A stretch of DNA of 64,000 bases from Lepeophtheirus salmonis (Eukaryota > Arthropoda > Copepoda > Siphonostomatoida > Caligidae): NCBI RefSeq assembly GCF_016086655.4, contig NC_052137.2:19197041-19261040 (forward strand), read 5' to 3'. Position 1 is the stretch's first letter; each line of letters opens with the position of its first letter. The position numbers and the translations under genes are program-made. Under the pieces are notes generated by a model. It was not told the DNA's origin. It did not search any database and saw nothing but the letters and a program-made list of their open reading frames with translations. This document shows positions 45,200-55,800 of this stretch, piece after piece.

Positions 45200-46300
45200 T
45201 TTTTCCGATATACTTATCTGGCATATTCTGACTTTAGAATGAACACATGCTGTCATTGACTGAAGTCAAGTGGATTGAGGTTTGGGCTTATGGTGCCCTA
45301 AATTCCTTCTACCAAAATACACTTGACTTTATCTAGTAGGCTTGTACTGTGTTCCTGGTATTTGCAAGGTCACCATCCTGCTTCCAAACAAAGTTCCCTG
45401 CACCATAGGTAGCCTCAAGGAGTAAAGTCACTTTTTGGATGAGGAGATGTATGTAAATACATTGGTAGTGTCCTCCATAAATATGGGAGGGAATACTTTT
45501 CCATAAGTATCAACATAACCTATTATCATGCCTCTTGCATACTTGATAGAAACTTTACAAATACCTTAAATTCTGGTGGAGAAGCCATGGCCGAAGTATA
45601 TAGATACCTGTTCTTACGAGAATTAAAGACCTTATGAATAGCAAACATCTTCTTATCACAAAATACGACTTTTTTTTAGAGAGATTTTGGATTTTTAGGG
45701 GAAAAATATGCTCAACTGTTGTATTTCCTGATTTTAGAGAAAGTTTTAAATCCATCAGCATCTTTAAGCTCGTTGCTATTGTTGTAAAGTTGTCAAGATT
45801 TGGATTTGGTACTTCCCAAGGTATTTTAAATATTAATCTTTATTTATCAAGTCCCTCATAGTCTTCTCAGCGATGTTATTGTCTCTTTCATAGTTTCATA
45901 TGCTAGTTGAAGGATTATACTATATCATAGAGTTTATCTTCTTGATCTTGGACTCGGTACGGACTGTGCAGCGTTATGCACTACTCCTGCCTGTTCTAAG
46001 GGTTGAAGTAATTGCAAATTTCTTTTTAATGCTGCTGACAGTGTTCACATGAACTCCAAAGATCTTGGCTATATCAACAAATTTGTTTCCCGAACATATC
46101 CGTTCGTATACTTTTTAGGATAGTTCAGGATTCCTTGATGGCCGAAAAACAAGGTACTTTTTATTTATTTTTATAAATAATACGTAGCATTTAAAAATTT
46201 ATCAGGAAACCTTGTTGAAAATATCATAACATTGGAATCAATCATTACAGAGCAAGATGCTTTTGAATTCACTCACAAGCTATTATGACGCACACGATGT
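45200..46300 (-). pseudogene. Tc1-like transposase remnant (family T2 copy 2)
   Basis: The minus strand from about 46110 reads KFVDIAKIFGVHVNTVSSIK, KKFAITSTL and RTGRSSA, the same helix-turn-helix as the copy at 22672-22863. At the far end, near 45262-45297, TISPNLNPLDFS is the third catalytic block with its Asp intact. The middle has stops and shifts, including ATTCTGGTGGAG at about 45571 that aligns with the other copy. Similarity continues right to about 46300 (TTATGACGCACACG). The element is a second, independently decayed insertion. Confidence 0.75.
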
Positions 46301-46375
46301 ATATAGTTTTAAATCTATTAACATCAAAGATAGGCAAAAATTCTTCGTTTAGGGGAATATGTTAACACACCCTCC

Positions 46376-46450
46376 ACTTATTAAATAATGTCAAAAAAAA
46401 AGAACGAGCACATGCAACAACCGTTTTTCCTTTTATAAATAGTAAACTTA
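46376..46450. repeat. Dispersed repeat R-A, second-block copy
   Basis: TTATTAAATAATGTC, GAACGAGCACATG and CAACAACCGTTTTTCCTTTT match 11462-11517 and the inverted copy at 30640-30720. Confidence 0.6.
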
Positions 46451-48839
46451 GTTTTTTTCTTTTTTAAACAGATTCCTTCTTTAACAATAACTGATCTTAG
46501 AAGTAGTCTGGAACTGTTAACGCGGCTTCTTATTTTCCGTCATAATTTGTAGCCAAATGAAGATAATGAGGAAAAAACTTGTAAAGAATGATGATAACTA
46601 AATTGCTTAAACTTTGCGGAAAAGTAATTTTGGATGTACACAATATTTGTTTAAAATTTTGTTTTTATTTTCAGAAATATATTTTCTTAGTAGTATCAAG
46701 TAGAGTCGCAAATCTTAAAAAAACATGGATTCCAATTCAAGTCCGCACCTCAGTAATGCGTGTATCAATAAATACAACTTCAAAAGTCAGTGAAGTTGAT
46801 TGTCATACAAAGCTGAAACTATAATGAAATGGGAACTTTTGTTTGATTCTATTATCTTTTCTCCTGGACATTGAAAGATGAATAAAAATTAACTGGCAAT
46901 CATTCTAAATCACGCCTTAAGTGTTATACTTTGTGATGTTATTAATATTCAACGATTTACTTCCAATGATAAATATGCCTTCATTTAAAAGGAAAGTATA
47001 TGCTAAATAAGTCAGAATTAATTTTATTCTACTATGGAATGGGGTTTCTCACCACATATCTATGTTTATTGTACACCTTCACTCATAATTAATGTGGATT
47101 CCATCTAGGAAATGAATTTATATATGGCTACATCAATCCTAAAATATACATTACAAATATTAAAAATACTCGTTATGGTATATGCATGGAAGTTTGATAC
47201 CCTTCAGCAAAATTGAATTATTTTACTACGAAATTAAGTTTTTATTTCTTCTCTTACTTTAAACAGTTTCCCTTGTTATTGGCTGTCCAACTATGTGTAC
47301 ATTTGATTTTCACACTTCACATAAATGTAACTTCTATTAATTTGAACCACTTGCAATAAAATTTACGACTGAGCTCTGATACTTATTTGATTTGATTTGG
47401 AGGCCAATATAGATAGAGGGTCTCATCGTTTGAGTATTCCAACTATTTTGTTGGGCTACAATTTTTTTTGTTCAAAGTGAAAAATAAAAAAATAAGGATT
47501 ATATTTTTAAGTATCCCTTGAAAAATGAACTTCTGAAATTCAGCAACATAACTTTAAAATTAAAACTTCTGAATCCTTTACAAATAGTGAATATTGTTAA
47601 AAAAAGTCTTTTTTAAATTGTTATTGAGGTAAAAAGAAAATTTTTTTGAATATTGAAACTCTACAAAATATAACTTTTTGATAAAAATACAACAAAAAAT
47701 CAAATGAACAGGTCACCTTAAAAACAAGACACGCAATACATTTGCAAAAATAAAAATTTAGAAGAAGTTACTTTTTCGTGACCTTCCACCTTTTTATCTA
47801 ACATCTAAAGTGTACTTTATTAACTTACAATATTGTATAACTATTGCTTTAAGTATGAAAATACTTTAATGATCACGACTTTCGCGATTTTCTTCTTATT
47901 AAATATGCATTCATGAATACGAAATAATTTTCGGGGTAGAGGGTTGATTTTTTTTCTTTCATCTAAATGCTACCGAGTCATTAGAAAAGTTGGACTAAAA
48001 TTTAATTTTCTCATTTTCATAAACGAACACCACCTTCTACTTTTATCTCACATTTATTCTTATAGTAAATAAACAGAATATAATTATAATTGAGCCACTA
48101 CTTTAACTAATTCTCACTCAACTAAAAGTACTCATGATGTTTAAAAAGTTTATATGTTACTTCATCCACATTACAGATAATAAGTATTATTTATAGGGGT
48201 ATCGGCGATAATTGGCCTTTTTTTAAGCATTGGAATCTGTTATCGGTATTGGCTCAATTCCATCGATACCTATCCATAACAATTTATATGGATAGTATGA
48301 ACTATTTATCACAAGATAAAAGGCCCAAGTCAATAATAAATAGGGATATGCGTACTCCTAGGGGTACTAGAGATTTGGAAATAATATTTTATAAGTGGTA
48401 CATAACTTAGCGGCATCTACAGAGGGTCTAGCTCCCAAATTAAGGATTTTTTGTTTTGTACTAGAAAATTTAATGTATATATATTTTTAGAAGGAATAAG
48501 GATTGATTCAGTCCAAGGCAGTCCAAGATCGTAGTTGTTACTGTAATGAAAATTCAAAACGAAAATATGGGTATATATTTAAAACAAATTAAAAGTATGA
48601 ATACAGTATTTTAAAAATGATTAAAAATAATATTGTGCATGTGTCAACAAAAAAACAATAGGTAAACATCTTTTTGGAAGGCGTGTTAGAAAATTTAATA
48701 TTTGAAATACTTTTGTGAACATCTGCAAGGAGACACAAGGGAACAATTGGAAAAGTTTATGGTGTGGCAAAGAAGAAAATTGTACCTTATTTAACGTGTA
48801 TTAGTAAATCTATGGAAAACACGGCCGTCTTCCAAAAGT
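46451..48839. other. AT-rich stretch
   Basis: The frame 46588-46824 is unrecognised. ATCGG/TATCGG words recur at 48195-48290. GGGGTACTAGAGATTT at about 48361 resembles sequence found near ends of hAT elements. No gene is seen. Confidence 0.3.
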
Positions 48840-50620
48840 GTTGACTAAGGGAAGAATTGCTCTTATTAAAAAAAGGTAATGGAACGGACTTCCGTCATTG
48901 GAAGCTAATAATGTGCTTAATGAAATTGTTGGAGTTTAACGGAAGCAAATTTTAAACATGAAGTGCGGTCCAGAGCAAAAAGGTTTTCTTCGTGGGAGGA
49001 GAATCACTGATGTGTCTTGGAACATTCAGGTGGAACTAGAATCGGTAAATGGACTTCAAATGTACGGTGTGGTTATATCTATTGATTTTTCAAAAGCTTC
49101 TAATTTCATCAGACAACTTTTTTATAATGAAGACTCTTTAAAAAAATTGTTACGGCAATTGAAGATCCCAGTAATATTGTCAAAATGAAATATGGTGGAT
49201 TTGGTATTCAACTAGGATCCAGCAGGAAAATAATTTATATGCATGCAGATGATCTTACTCTTATGTAGAGGCTAAATCGGAAAAAATGTTTTATTATTAA
49301 AAGGGTCGAAAATCTCTAGAAAAGTTTGAGATAAAGTCTGGCTTTGCAGTTAAGTAGTATCAAATTGCAATACTACCAATTGTTAAGGAGATTCCGATAT
49401 CTTACGCCAAAATTCGAGGTTGCGTAATCAGAAAAAGTTGAGAAGTTCTTGGGATTAAGTAGGATAGACATGGAGCAACGTTAAGAAACTTGATTCCCCT
49501 AACAGTTTGATCCATAAAAAATTAGCAGAGTGGAGAAATTTTAACTTAAAAAAAAGGATGAACTTATATAACACACAAGTAAATCCATGGATCTTGTATA
49601 AAGCTACTTCGTCTCTGATAATCGGAGAACATTCGATTAAGGAGGAAAAAGTTGCCTTGAAAAGTTATGTAATAAATATCCTATTCCGGGATTAAAAAGA
49701 ACAAGGAGCAACTTGGAGGTGGACTTGCCACGATTTCTACTATCTTGCCTAAAATTTACATGAAGATTTTTATTAACTTAATTGTGAACCCGAATGTTGG
49801 TTAGATGTCTTTTTTTTTTCCTCGAGTAGGATGTGGAAGTGGCTTTTGCTTGGAACGAAAATGACAAATTCGGAGGTGGTTCGATTTTCTTCTTTTATTG
49901 TGGCAGCTCATAAAATTTTGTGGTTAAACAATGTGGTTTCTGACTCGGACTCAACAATGGACGTAATACATAAGAACAGGGAAAGAAATATTTCTTTCAA
50001 ACCATGAAAATCCGATTAGCATGGATAAAAACGTTATTTCAATTCATGATATTAAATGTGATGATATTTTCTCGAAAGGAAAGTTTTTATTTCCTTTGCA
50101 AAGCTGTATGCTGACTCTTTGGCCAATGAATACGGGGTCATTTAAAAAGTATCAATCAAAACCATCACGATTTAGAGAAAATATCTCCGTAGTCTAGGTT
50201 TAAAGGAAGATTAGACAAGCCATATAATGAATTCCACTAAAGAAATTGCCGATGGGTGGAAATTCACTGCCCAATTTGATGTTGCTACAGGTTGTACAAT
50301 ATTTAATTATTATTGCAAAGACAGTGGTAAAGTTTTAATTCGTTTGTTGATGCTTTTGCTGAGTGTCCTTTTTTGCTGTTATTGAGGAAATTTGTAGAAT
50401 GGAACTTAAAAGGTCATATAAACACCTCACAAAACCATATCTCGGCCATAATTATTTTTAGGCTTCCCAAAAATAAGCTAATTCCTTCGAAGATGGCTAA
50501 AGCAATCGGGTTTGCATACCTAACTCTAAGTCTTATATTGCGAAGAAGTTGACCTTAAAGGAACCAATGGCTGGTATGGAGTTAAGAGGCATACTTATTG
50601 TGTTGGCGCCAAGATACATG
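48840..50620 (+). pseudogene. LINE ORF2 remnant, family L3 copy 1
   Basis: Begins with a reverse-transcriptase block split over frames (GRIALIKK, then GNGTDFRHWKL), then SPEQKGFLRGRRITD-like PEQKGFLRGRRITDVSWNI (48970), then YGVVISIDFSKASNFIRQ (D..KAFD block with KAS). A deletion removes the RQG block. MHADDLTLM (49238-49264) is the YxDD box with His for Tyr and both Asp kept. Later parts: IRGCVIRKSEKFLGL-like, LAEWRNFNLKKRMNLYNTQV (from 49522), KEQGATWRWTCHDFYYL and LLWQLIKF. Similarity to L1-like ORF2 tails persists to about 50600 (AKAIGFAYLTLSLI). The 5' endonuclease is absent. Confidence 0.8.
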
Positions 50621-50682
50621 GCTTTAGGTTAAATAAATATTTTACAAGGGGTACAACACTAAAAAAAAGTTGAGAATCCCTG
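50621..50682. mobile_element. hAT-type terminus, right end
   Basis: ACAAGGGGTACAACACTAAA followed by AAAAAGTTGAGAATCCCTG has the form of a hAT right terminal repeat (reverse complement CAGGGATTCTCAACTTTTT). It follows directly on the LINE remnant; the left partner was not identified. Confidence 0.5.
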
Positions 50683-51376
50683 ATGTAGATAAATAATAAA
50701 CTATTACAATGGAAATAATAAGATATTTGTCTCTAATTATCCTATTTTCCTGGTCCCTAATAGATCAAAAAAACACAAAAAAACAATTGTAGAAAATTAC
50801 ACATTTTTGACGGATTCTCAGTACATATTAGTTTGATTATATTCAAATATCATTGTTGTTATGTATTTTCATTATTCTACGAAAAAAGAATGCGCTTTCT
50901 ACTCGGATCAACAACATTTATTTACCTTATTCTCTCTTTCTCCTACACTTTAGAAAGTAACTTTATTAATATTTTTATAGGTATATTAGAAAAACGTCTA
51001 TCAAAGGATGTTAGTTTAATAAAGAATAATGTTATTTTAGTGCTCCTTTAATTGGTTAGATGGAGTTGCACTGATAAAATATGAGTAAACCTTATAATAT
51101 TACAGTTACTCCATCTGACCTAAAAATCCATATACAAAAGTATATTTCCTTATCGTGGAACAACTGGGGCGCGATGCTATGCATATTGAGATCAAGAGAA
51201 TAATATCTCTTGAGTGGGTTGTCCATTGAGCTTTGTCGTTTAAAAAAAAAAATCTTTGTACACTAAATAAATCCTTTTTACATTTTTTTTTCAAAGGCTG
51301 CCAAAGATGTGCAACCTTAGATCTTGCCACATAAAAACTTTTCTGAAGTTGAAAATAAAAACCACTGTAATATATA
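50683..51376. other. AT-rich spacer
   Basis: A minus-strand frame at 51106-51390 (94 codons) is unrecognised; its right end runs into the mariner end at 51377, so it is probably not a gene. Confidence 0.3.
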
Positions 51377-52030
51377 CAAGGTTGGTTCAAAAAGTTTGGT
51401 GACGTATTTTTAGGAAAAAAATGTTTATTTATTCATCAATATGTATGTTTTCCCCTTCATAATAATCACCCTTAGATACAAAATACTTGTGCCAATGTTT
51501 TTTCCAATCCTCAAAGCACTTCCACATCCGGTGAATATGTTGGCTGAGGTATGATTGTAGTACTGTTTTTGTCCTAAAAACAACACATTTTTTTCTGGTC
51601 AAAATTAAGTAGTTTGTCTGACTTGTCTGTTTGTCTCATGATGAAATGTTCGAAAAAAATGTTTTCCACGAGACAACTGATATGTTAACATCCTCAGAAA
51701 CTTCTATGATAGTGATTCGACGATTTTCAAAAACAATTTTCATCACTGCTTTTATATGTTGTTGACGTGCTTGGGCGTCCAGAGCGAGGCTGGTCATTGG
51801 CATCTTCCTGGCCATCTTGGAAGAGTTTGGACCACTTTCAACATTATTTTTTACTCACAACTTTTTCATCATATGCTATTGTCAACATTTCAAGTGTTTT
51901 TGCACACTTAATTCATTTATACAAAATTTGATAGAAATTCTTTCATTTATTTTTTTCAACTGTAAAAAATTCCCAAGCATGCAAAATACTTCTCATTGTT
52001 ATGCCTTTTGCAAACAAACTAAACATTTTA
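51377..52030 (-). mobile_element. Mariner relic with central deletion
   Basis: The left (3') end CAAGGTTGGTTCAAAAAGTT follows TA at 51375-51376. The minus-strand transposase runs from about 51950 to 51445. From the right: RISIKFCIN, then LEMLTIAYDEKVVSKK, WSKLFQDGQEDAN, then ARQQHIKAVMKIVFENRRIT, IIEVSEDVNISVVSW (second helix-turn-helix), and after the deletion EDWKKHWHKYFVSKGDYYEG and ENIHIDE, the usual mariner C terminus with its stop. All three catalytic blocks are deleted. The 5' end stops at the Tc1-like element that starts at 52031. Confidence 0.85.
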
Positions 52031-52928
52031 CAGGGTGATGACTCAAAAATAAGAATCCTCTTCGAGGTCCGTCCAGCCTCAGTTCAAAAAGTTTGAAAAT
52101 TTTGTACTAGATGCCATTCGAAAAAACTGACAAAAAACTACAATTTGATGTTTGGTTTATTTTTGTGCTATCAAAAATGTCCAACCAACAAGCAAAACGG
52201 CGGAGGTTGTGCAATCTCCTCCGCACACAAGTCGATCTCCGACATGAAGATTATCACAGTGGACGCTCTTCTGAACAGGAGGAATGATCTTCTTTACTGA
52301 ATCAAGAGCTCAGGTCAAATAAACTTTCAGGCCCAAACACCCAGCTCAGGTTATGGTCCTCGGCGTTGTGGCGTCCGAAAGCAGCCAGATGCCTCCCTAC
52401 TTCTCAAGGCCAAAGAGAAAGTCAGCACGGACATCTACAAAAATGTCCTCGGGTACCATGTCTTGCCATGGTTGAAGAGCACGTTTCCCAGGAACAAGGT
52501 ATATGCTTACCATAGACGGCGCTTCGGTACACACGTCCAAGTAGATGCAGCATTTTTGAAGGGAGAACATGTTTGCCTTCTGGCCACCAGACTTCTTGCC
52601 TTCGTCCTCACCCGACGTGAACCCCCTGGACTTTGTTGTTTGTCGTATCTTGGAGGGCAATACAAACAAAATTTCCCACCCAAATGTTGATACCATGAAG
52701 GTCGCGATCATGGAGGAGTGGAACAACTTGTCCTCTACTTCATCAAGGGCAGCTGTGTTTCTATTTGTCGTGTAATTAATCGATCATTCAGAATGGAGTG
52801 GTACATATTGAATAAAAACTGTAGAAAATCGTTGAATTACCAAATTATGCTTCAATAGCTTGCTATAAAAATGGCACACACTATTGAAAACAGCTTTCAA
52901 AATATCAAATTTTCGAGTCCTAACCCTG
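52031..52928 (+). mobile_element. Tc1-like element with inverted ends and central deletion
   Basis: Left CAGGGTGATGACTCAAAAAT and right (reverse complement CAGGGTTAGGACTCGAAAAT) inverted ends with TA on both sides (52029-52030 and 52929-52930). Length 898 bp. It carries the plus-strand transposase remnant described at 52188-52774. Confidence 0.9.
52188..52774 (+). pseudogene. Tc1-like transposase, D1 region deleted
   Basis: The start reads MSNQQAKRRRLCNLLRTQVD (about 52178). After a decayed N-terminal part, KAKEKVSTDIYKNVLGYHVL and PWLKSTFPRN (about 52407-52496) are the segment before the second catalytic block, which reads MLTIDGASVHTSK in a shifted frame (Asp kept). Then FAFWPPDFLPSSSPDVNPLD with the third Asp kept (about 52572-52634), LEGNTNKISHPNVDTMKVAI and MEEWNNLSSTS, with a shift before the last helix and a stop at 52774. 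The first catalytic block is missing. Confidence 0.85.
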
Positions 52929-53139
52929 TAAATATCTGTTTGTGGCGAGTGTACTAATACAAAGGTAAAAATAAAAAGTAGAGAATACCGAGTGTACGTT
53001 GCTCCGAAATTTGAAAAGTCACCTTACTTAATTAATTTAATACTCATTGAATAAAATACACTGATCAGGATAGAAATAAGTATGAGTCTGTACAGATAAG
53101 TCATTCTGTAAGACTTAAAGAATAATATCATTCATCAAG

Positions 53140-53810
53140 ATTGTTCTAGAAATTTTGATGGTTTGGTATTCAACTAGGATCAAGGAGGAAAATAATAGTA
53201 AAAACTCTTATGGTTCAAACTATTTCGTAGAAACTACGTATTAGAAGGGTCGAAATTCCCTTGAGATGTTTCGATAATTTTGAGATAAAAGACTAGCCTT
53301 ACAGTGAAGAAGAACTAAATGAAATTACTACCGATTAGTAAGTAAACTCCAATATCTTACCCCCAAGTTTGAGGTTAAGTAATGCAATAACGCTAAGAGG
53401 GTTTTGGATTAACTTGGACAATCATGGCGTAACGTTAGGAAACTAGATGTCACATAACAGCTTGATCTGTAGAAGATTAGCAGAGAGGATAAATTTTAAC
53501 TTACAAATAAGGATTGACTTATATAATACACAAGTAATTCATTGGATATTATATAAAGCTACGTTATACCCGATAATCGGAGAGTATTCGATTAAGGAAA
53601 AAGAAGAAAAAAAATTCGATAGAAAAGTTATTTATAAAATCATACCTTCTTTCATCAAAAAGAAGCAAGGAGCAACTTGGAGATGGATTTGCCACGATTT
53701 CTATTATATTGCTGAAGGCATACAAGAAGTTTGGTCTCAACGACGGAGTTTTTTATTGTCAATAAGAAATTCATCATTGATCATCTAGTCCAGCGTTTTA
53801 AAAATGGAGG
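53140..53810 (+). pseudogene. LINE ORF2 remnant, family L3 copy 2
   Basis: Aligns with 49190-49760 over most of its length. It includes GGTTTGGTATTCAACTAGGA, then RRLAERINFNLQIRIDLYNT (53470-53530; the other copy has a closely related segment), IIGEYSIKEKEE and KQGATWRWICHDFYYIAEGI (53666-53725). The YxDD segment present in copy 1 has been lost here (ATAATAGTAAAAACTCTTATG marks the gap). The frame 53447-53788 is the longest open part. The two copies lie 4 kb apart in the same orientation and are independent insertions or a duplication. Confidence 0.8.
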
Positions 53811-53905
53811 CGGTTGCACTCTTGGAAACCACCTGACTGTCTTCAAAAAATAAGTATTTTAACATCTAGTTTAAAAAAATTAATATGCAATTTCATATAT
53901 AAATA

Positions 53906-54756
53906 CTGGGAGCGGGGATCAGATTGTCCCTAATTTAAACCTTGATAACTTGAAGACGACATAATCAAATAAAAAACCGGTTACCAAATAGGAAAGATAT
54001 TTCGTCAGCTGACGATACGTAGTTCAGTGAGCATCATGCCGTCATCATATGACGAGATAAAGAGCTATAAGTGGAACGAGGAGCTTTTGAGGTCCGCCGT
54101 AGTCATGGAATTGGTTAATAATGGAGGTGAAATCTCCAATTCAACGATTGCTTCAACCTTAGGAGTGAATTTACGGACTGTTCAGCGTATCCGTAAGAAG
54201 GTAGAGGACACCTGGGATGTTGAGGCCACCATAAAGAGGGCGCCGACAGGAAGGTCAGGGACACCGACTTTGTCGACAAGGTGAAGAAGATGGTTGAGGA
54301 TGACCCTACCAGGTCCATGAAGGCCGGAGACAGGCCCTGGGTGTGGCAACAGGACACAGCACCCTGCCATGTAACCAAAACTCCATGCAGGGGTTAACAG
54401 AGAACTGTTATGACGTCGTAACCAAGGATTTGTGGCCTCCTAACTCTCCCGATCTTAATCCTTTGGACTATTTTGTCTGGGGCTATGGCGAGAGACATAC
54501 CAACAGACATCCACATAGCACCAAGGCCAGCCTGATGGACTCCATCAAGGAGGTATTCGGCAACATGGACAATGAGATGGTCAGAAGAGCCTGCGGCCGG
54601 TATTGATGCCAACGGTGATTATATCGAATGAATGGCTATTCTTTACCTATATGCTCGTCATAGTTTTGATTCTCAATAAAAAAGTTAAGAAAATGTATAT
54701 TTTGTGTTGTTTTTTGTAGAAAAATATTTTGGCGACAATTTGATCCCCGCTCCCTT
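53906..54756 (+). mobile_element. Tc1-like element with inverted ends, compact deletion derivative
   Basis: Left end CTGGGAGCGGGGATCAGATT and right end (reverse complement AAGGGAGCGGGGATCAAATT) are inverted over about 26 bp, with TA outside each (53904-53905 and 54757-54758). The 851-bp element is the least decayed of the deleted ones: long frames are still open on both sides of the deletion. Confidence 0.92.
54027..54606 (+). pseudogene. Tc1-like transposase, D1 region deleted, D2 and D3 intact
   Basis: Frame 54027-54284 starts MSIMPSSYDEIKSYKWNEEL and holds a clear helix-turn-helix, ISNSTIASTLGVNLRTVQRI. A shift near 54260 leads to KVDKVKKMVEDDPTRSMKA, where a deletion joins GDRPWVWQQDTAPCH (second catalytic Asp present, about 54327-54372). 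Frame 54343-54606 then reads KDLWPPNSPDLNPLDYFVWG (third Asp present), HPHSTKASLMDSIKEVFGNM and EMVRRACGRY, with a stop at 54604-54606. A full relative would have about 340 codons; about 190 remain. The first Asp block is deleted. Confidence 0.92.
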
Positions 54757-54758
54757 TA

Positions 54759-55079
54759 TATTTAATTTCATACAAAAGGTTAAGATTTTAAATTTATTTA
54801 ATATAAATAAATATAAAAATTAACTATAAACTTCTGTCTCATGTACCAATGATTAATAAGTCGACATGGCAATAGCTCTCCGGGTTCAGCGTGTGTTGAG
54901 GGCGAAGCATATTCTTTTATCATTTAATCGCCAAAATATATTTGATTTCAATAAGAGCAAGGAACAATCAACAGCATCATGGAGTATTTTCTAAAAAAAA
55001 AACCCACGAGAACTTGATATGATTGATTGTAAAGGAAAGCTCAGCCCACTTCAAGCAAGCCTTCGTACATCATATTTGA
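54759..55079. other. Spacer, possible left part of a hAT relic
   Basis: AT-rich, then a GC-richer patch at 54860-54920. Nothing is firmly recognised. Confidence 0.3.
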
Positions 55080-55425
55080 GTTTTCACCAAGGGTAAAAAG
55101 TACTAGTAATGTTAAAAAGAGGATATACAACTGTTACCTCAAATTTGGCTTCATCAGTACTGCCCCTCTCCCTTTATGCGAGAAACATGTGGCATGAAAT
55201 TTTCAAACCAAAGGATAGTTCCCAGGAAACTATAACTTCTTATTATTTCCAGTTTGTATTATACTCTGTCATTACCTCAAGGTTCTAAATAAACATAAGG
55301 TTTTCGTTTAGGCTATGCAGTGTCATTTTAATAATATTTTATATAAAAGGGGCCTTGAGATTTTACGTACTTTTGAAAGGTGCCCTGACAAAAAAAAAGT
55401 TTGAGTAAGGCTAGTGTTGAAGAGT
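55080..55425 (+). mobile_element. hAT relic with BED-type zinc-finger trace and right end
   Basis: A plus frame from about 55112 reads KRIYNCYLKFGFISTAPLPL, then WHEIFKPKDSSQETI. The Y...YLK.GF.ST....PLC phrase is the start of the BED/zinc-finger region of ZBED/SCAND3-like hAT transposases, here with its cysteines decayed. At 55375-55425, GAAAGGTGCCCTGACAAAAA and AAAGTTTGAGTAAGGCTAGTG have the form of a hAT right end. Together they suggest a short hAT derivative. The left end was not found. Confidence 0.5.
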
Positions 55426-55514
55426 TTTTTATTTCCTCTCTTGCACATACAACTTGGATTCATGAAGCAAATCGTCAAATATCTTGAACTCGGTGAGAAA
55501 ATGCTTCAGCTATA

Positions 55515-55800
55515 CCGGGTGGCTCATTGAAATCTGAACACTTACTAATTCAATAGTTAACGAAGTTTGAGTCATTGAAATTAATTCCTATTTAGATGTA
55601 TTAAAGCTTAAACAATTAGTTAATAAACAAGACAAACCCAAGCTCTCTTGCTTACGTAAAAGTAAAGAAAATCGACGAATTTCCATTCACCCACTCCAAG
55701 AAGTTGGGTGTCTCCAAGACCACCGTCTACGTCATTAACAAGTCCGAAACGTTGGAAAGGGAGAACGGCTCTATTAAAAAGGGCAAATAAAACGAAGACA
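55515..55800 (+). mobile_element. Mariner-like 5' end, family M1 copy 3
   Basis: The terminus CCGGGTGGCTCATTGAAATC follows TA (55513-55514) and the next 270 bp aligns with 9274 and 17083. The coding start is the best preserved of the three: KIDEFPFTHSKKLGV-like (reading FPFTHSKKLGVSKTTVYVIN from about 55677) then SETLERENGSIKKGK. Nothing of the catalytic part remains and no right end was found. Confidence 0.75.

Noticed and set aside
48340..50682. One large hAT element spanning GGGGTACTAG (48361) to the right end at 50682 with the LINE nested inside
   Set aside because: Attractive, but the left terminus cannot be identified and no 8-bp duplication was seen.
52397..52726. 109-codon minus frame
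   Set aside because: Antisense shadow of the Tc1-like transposase at 52188-52774.
54115..54378. 87-codon minus frame
   Set aside because: Antisense shadow of the compact Tc1-like transposase at 54027-54606.
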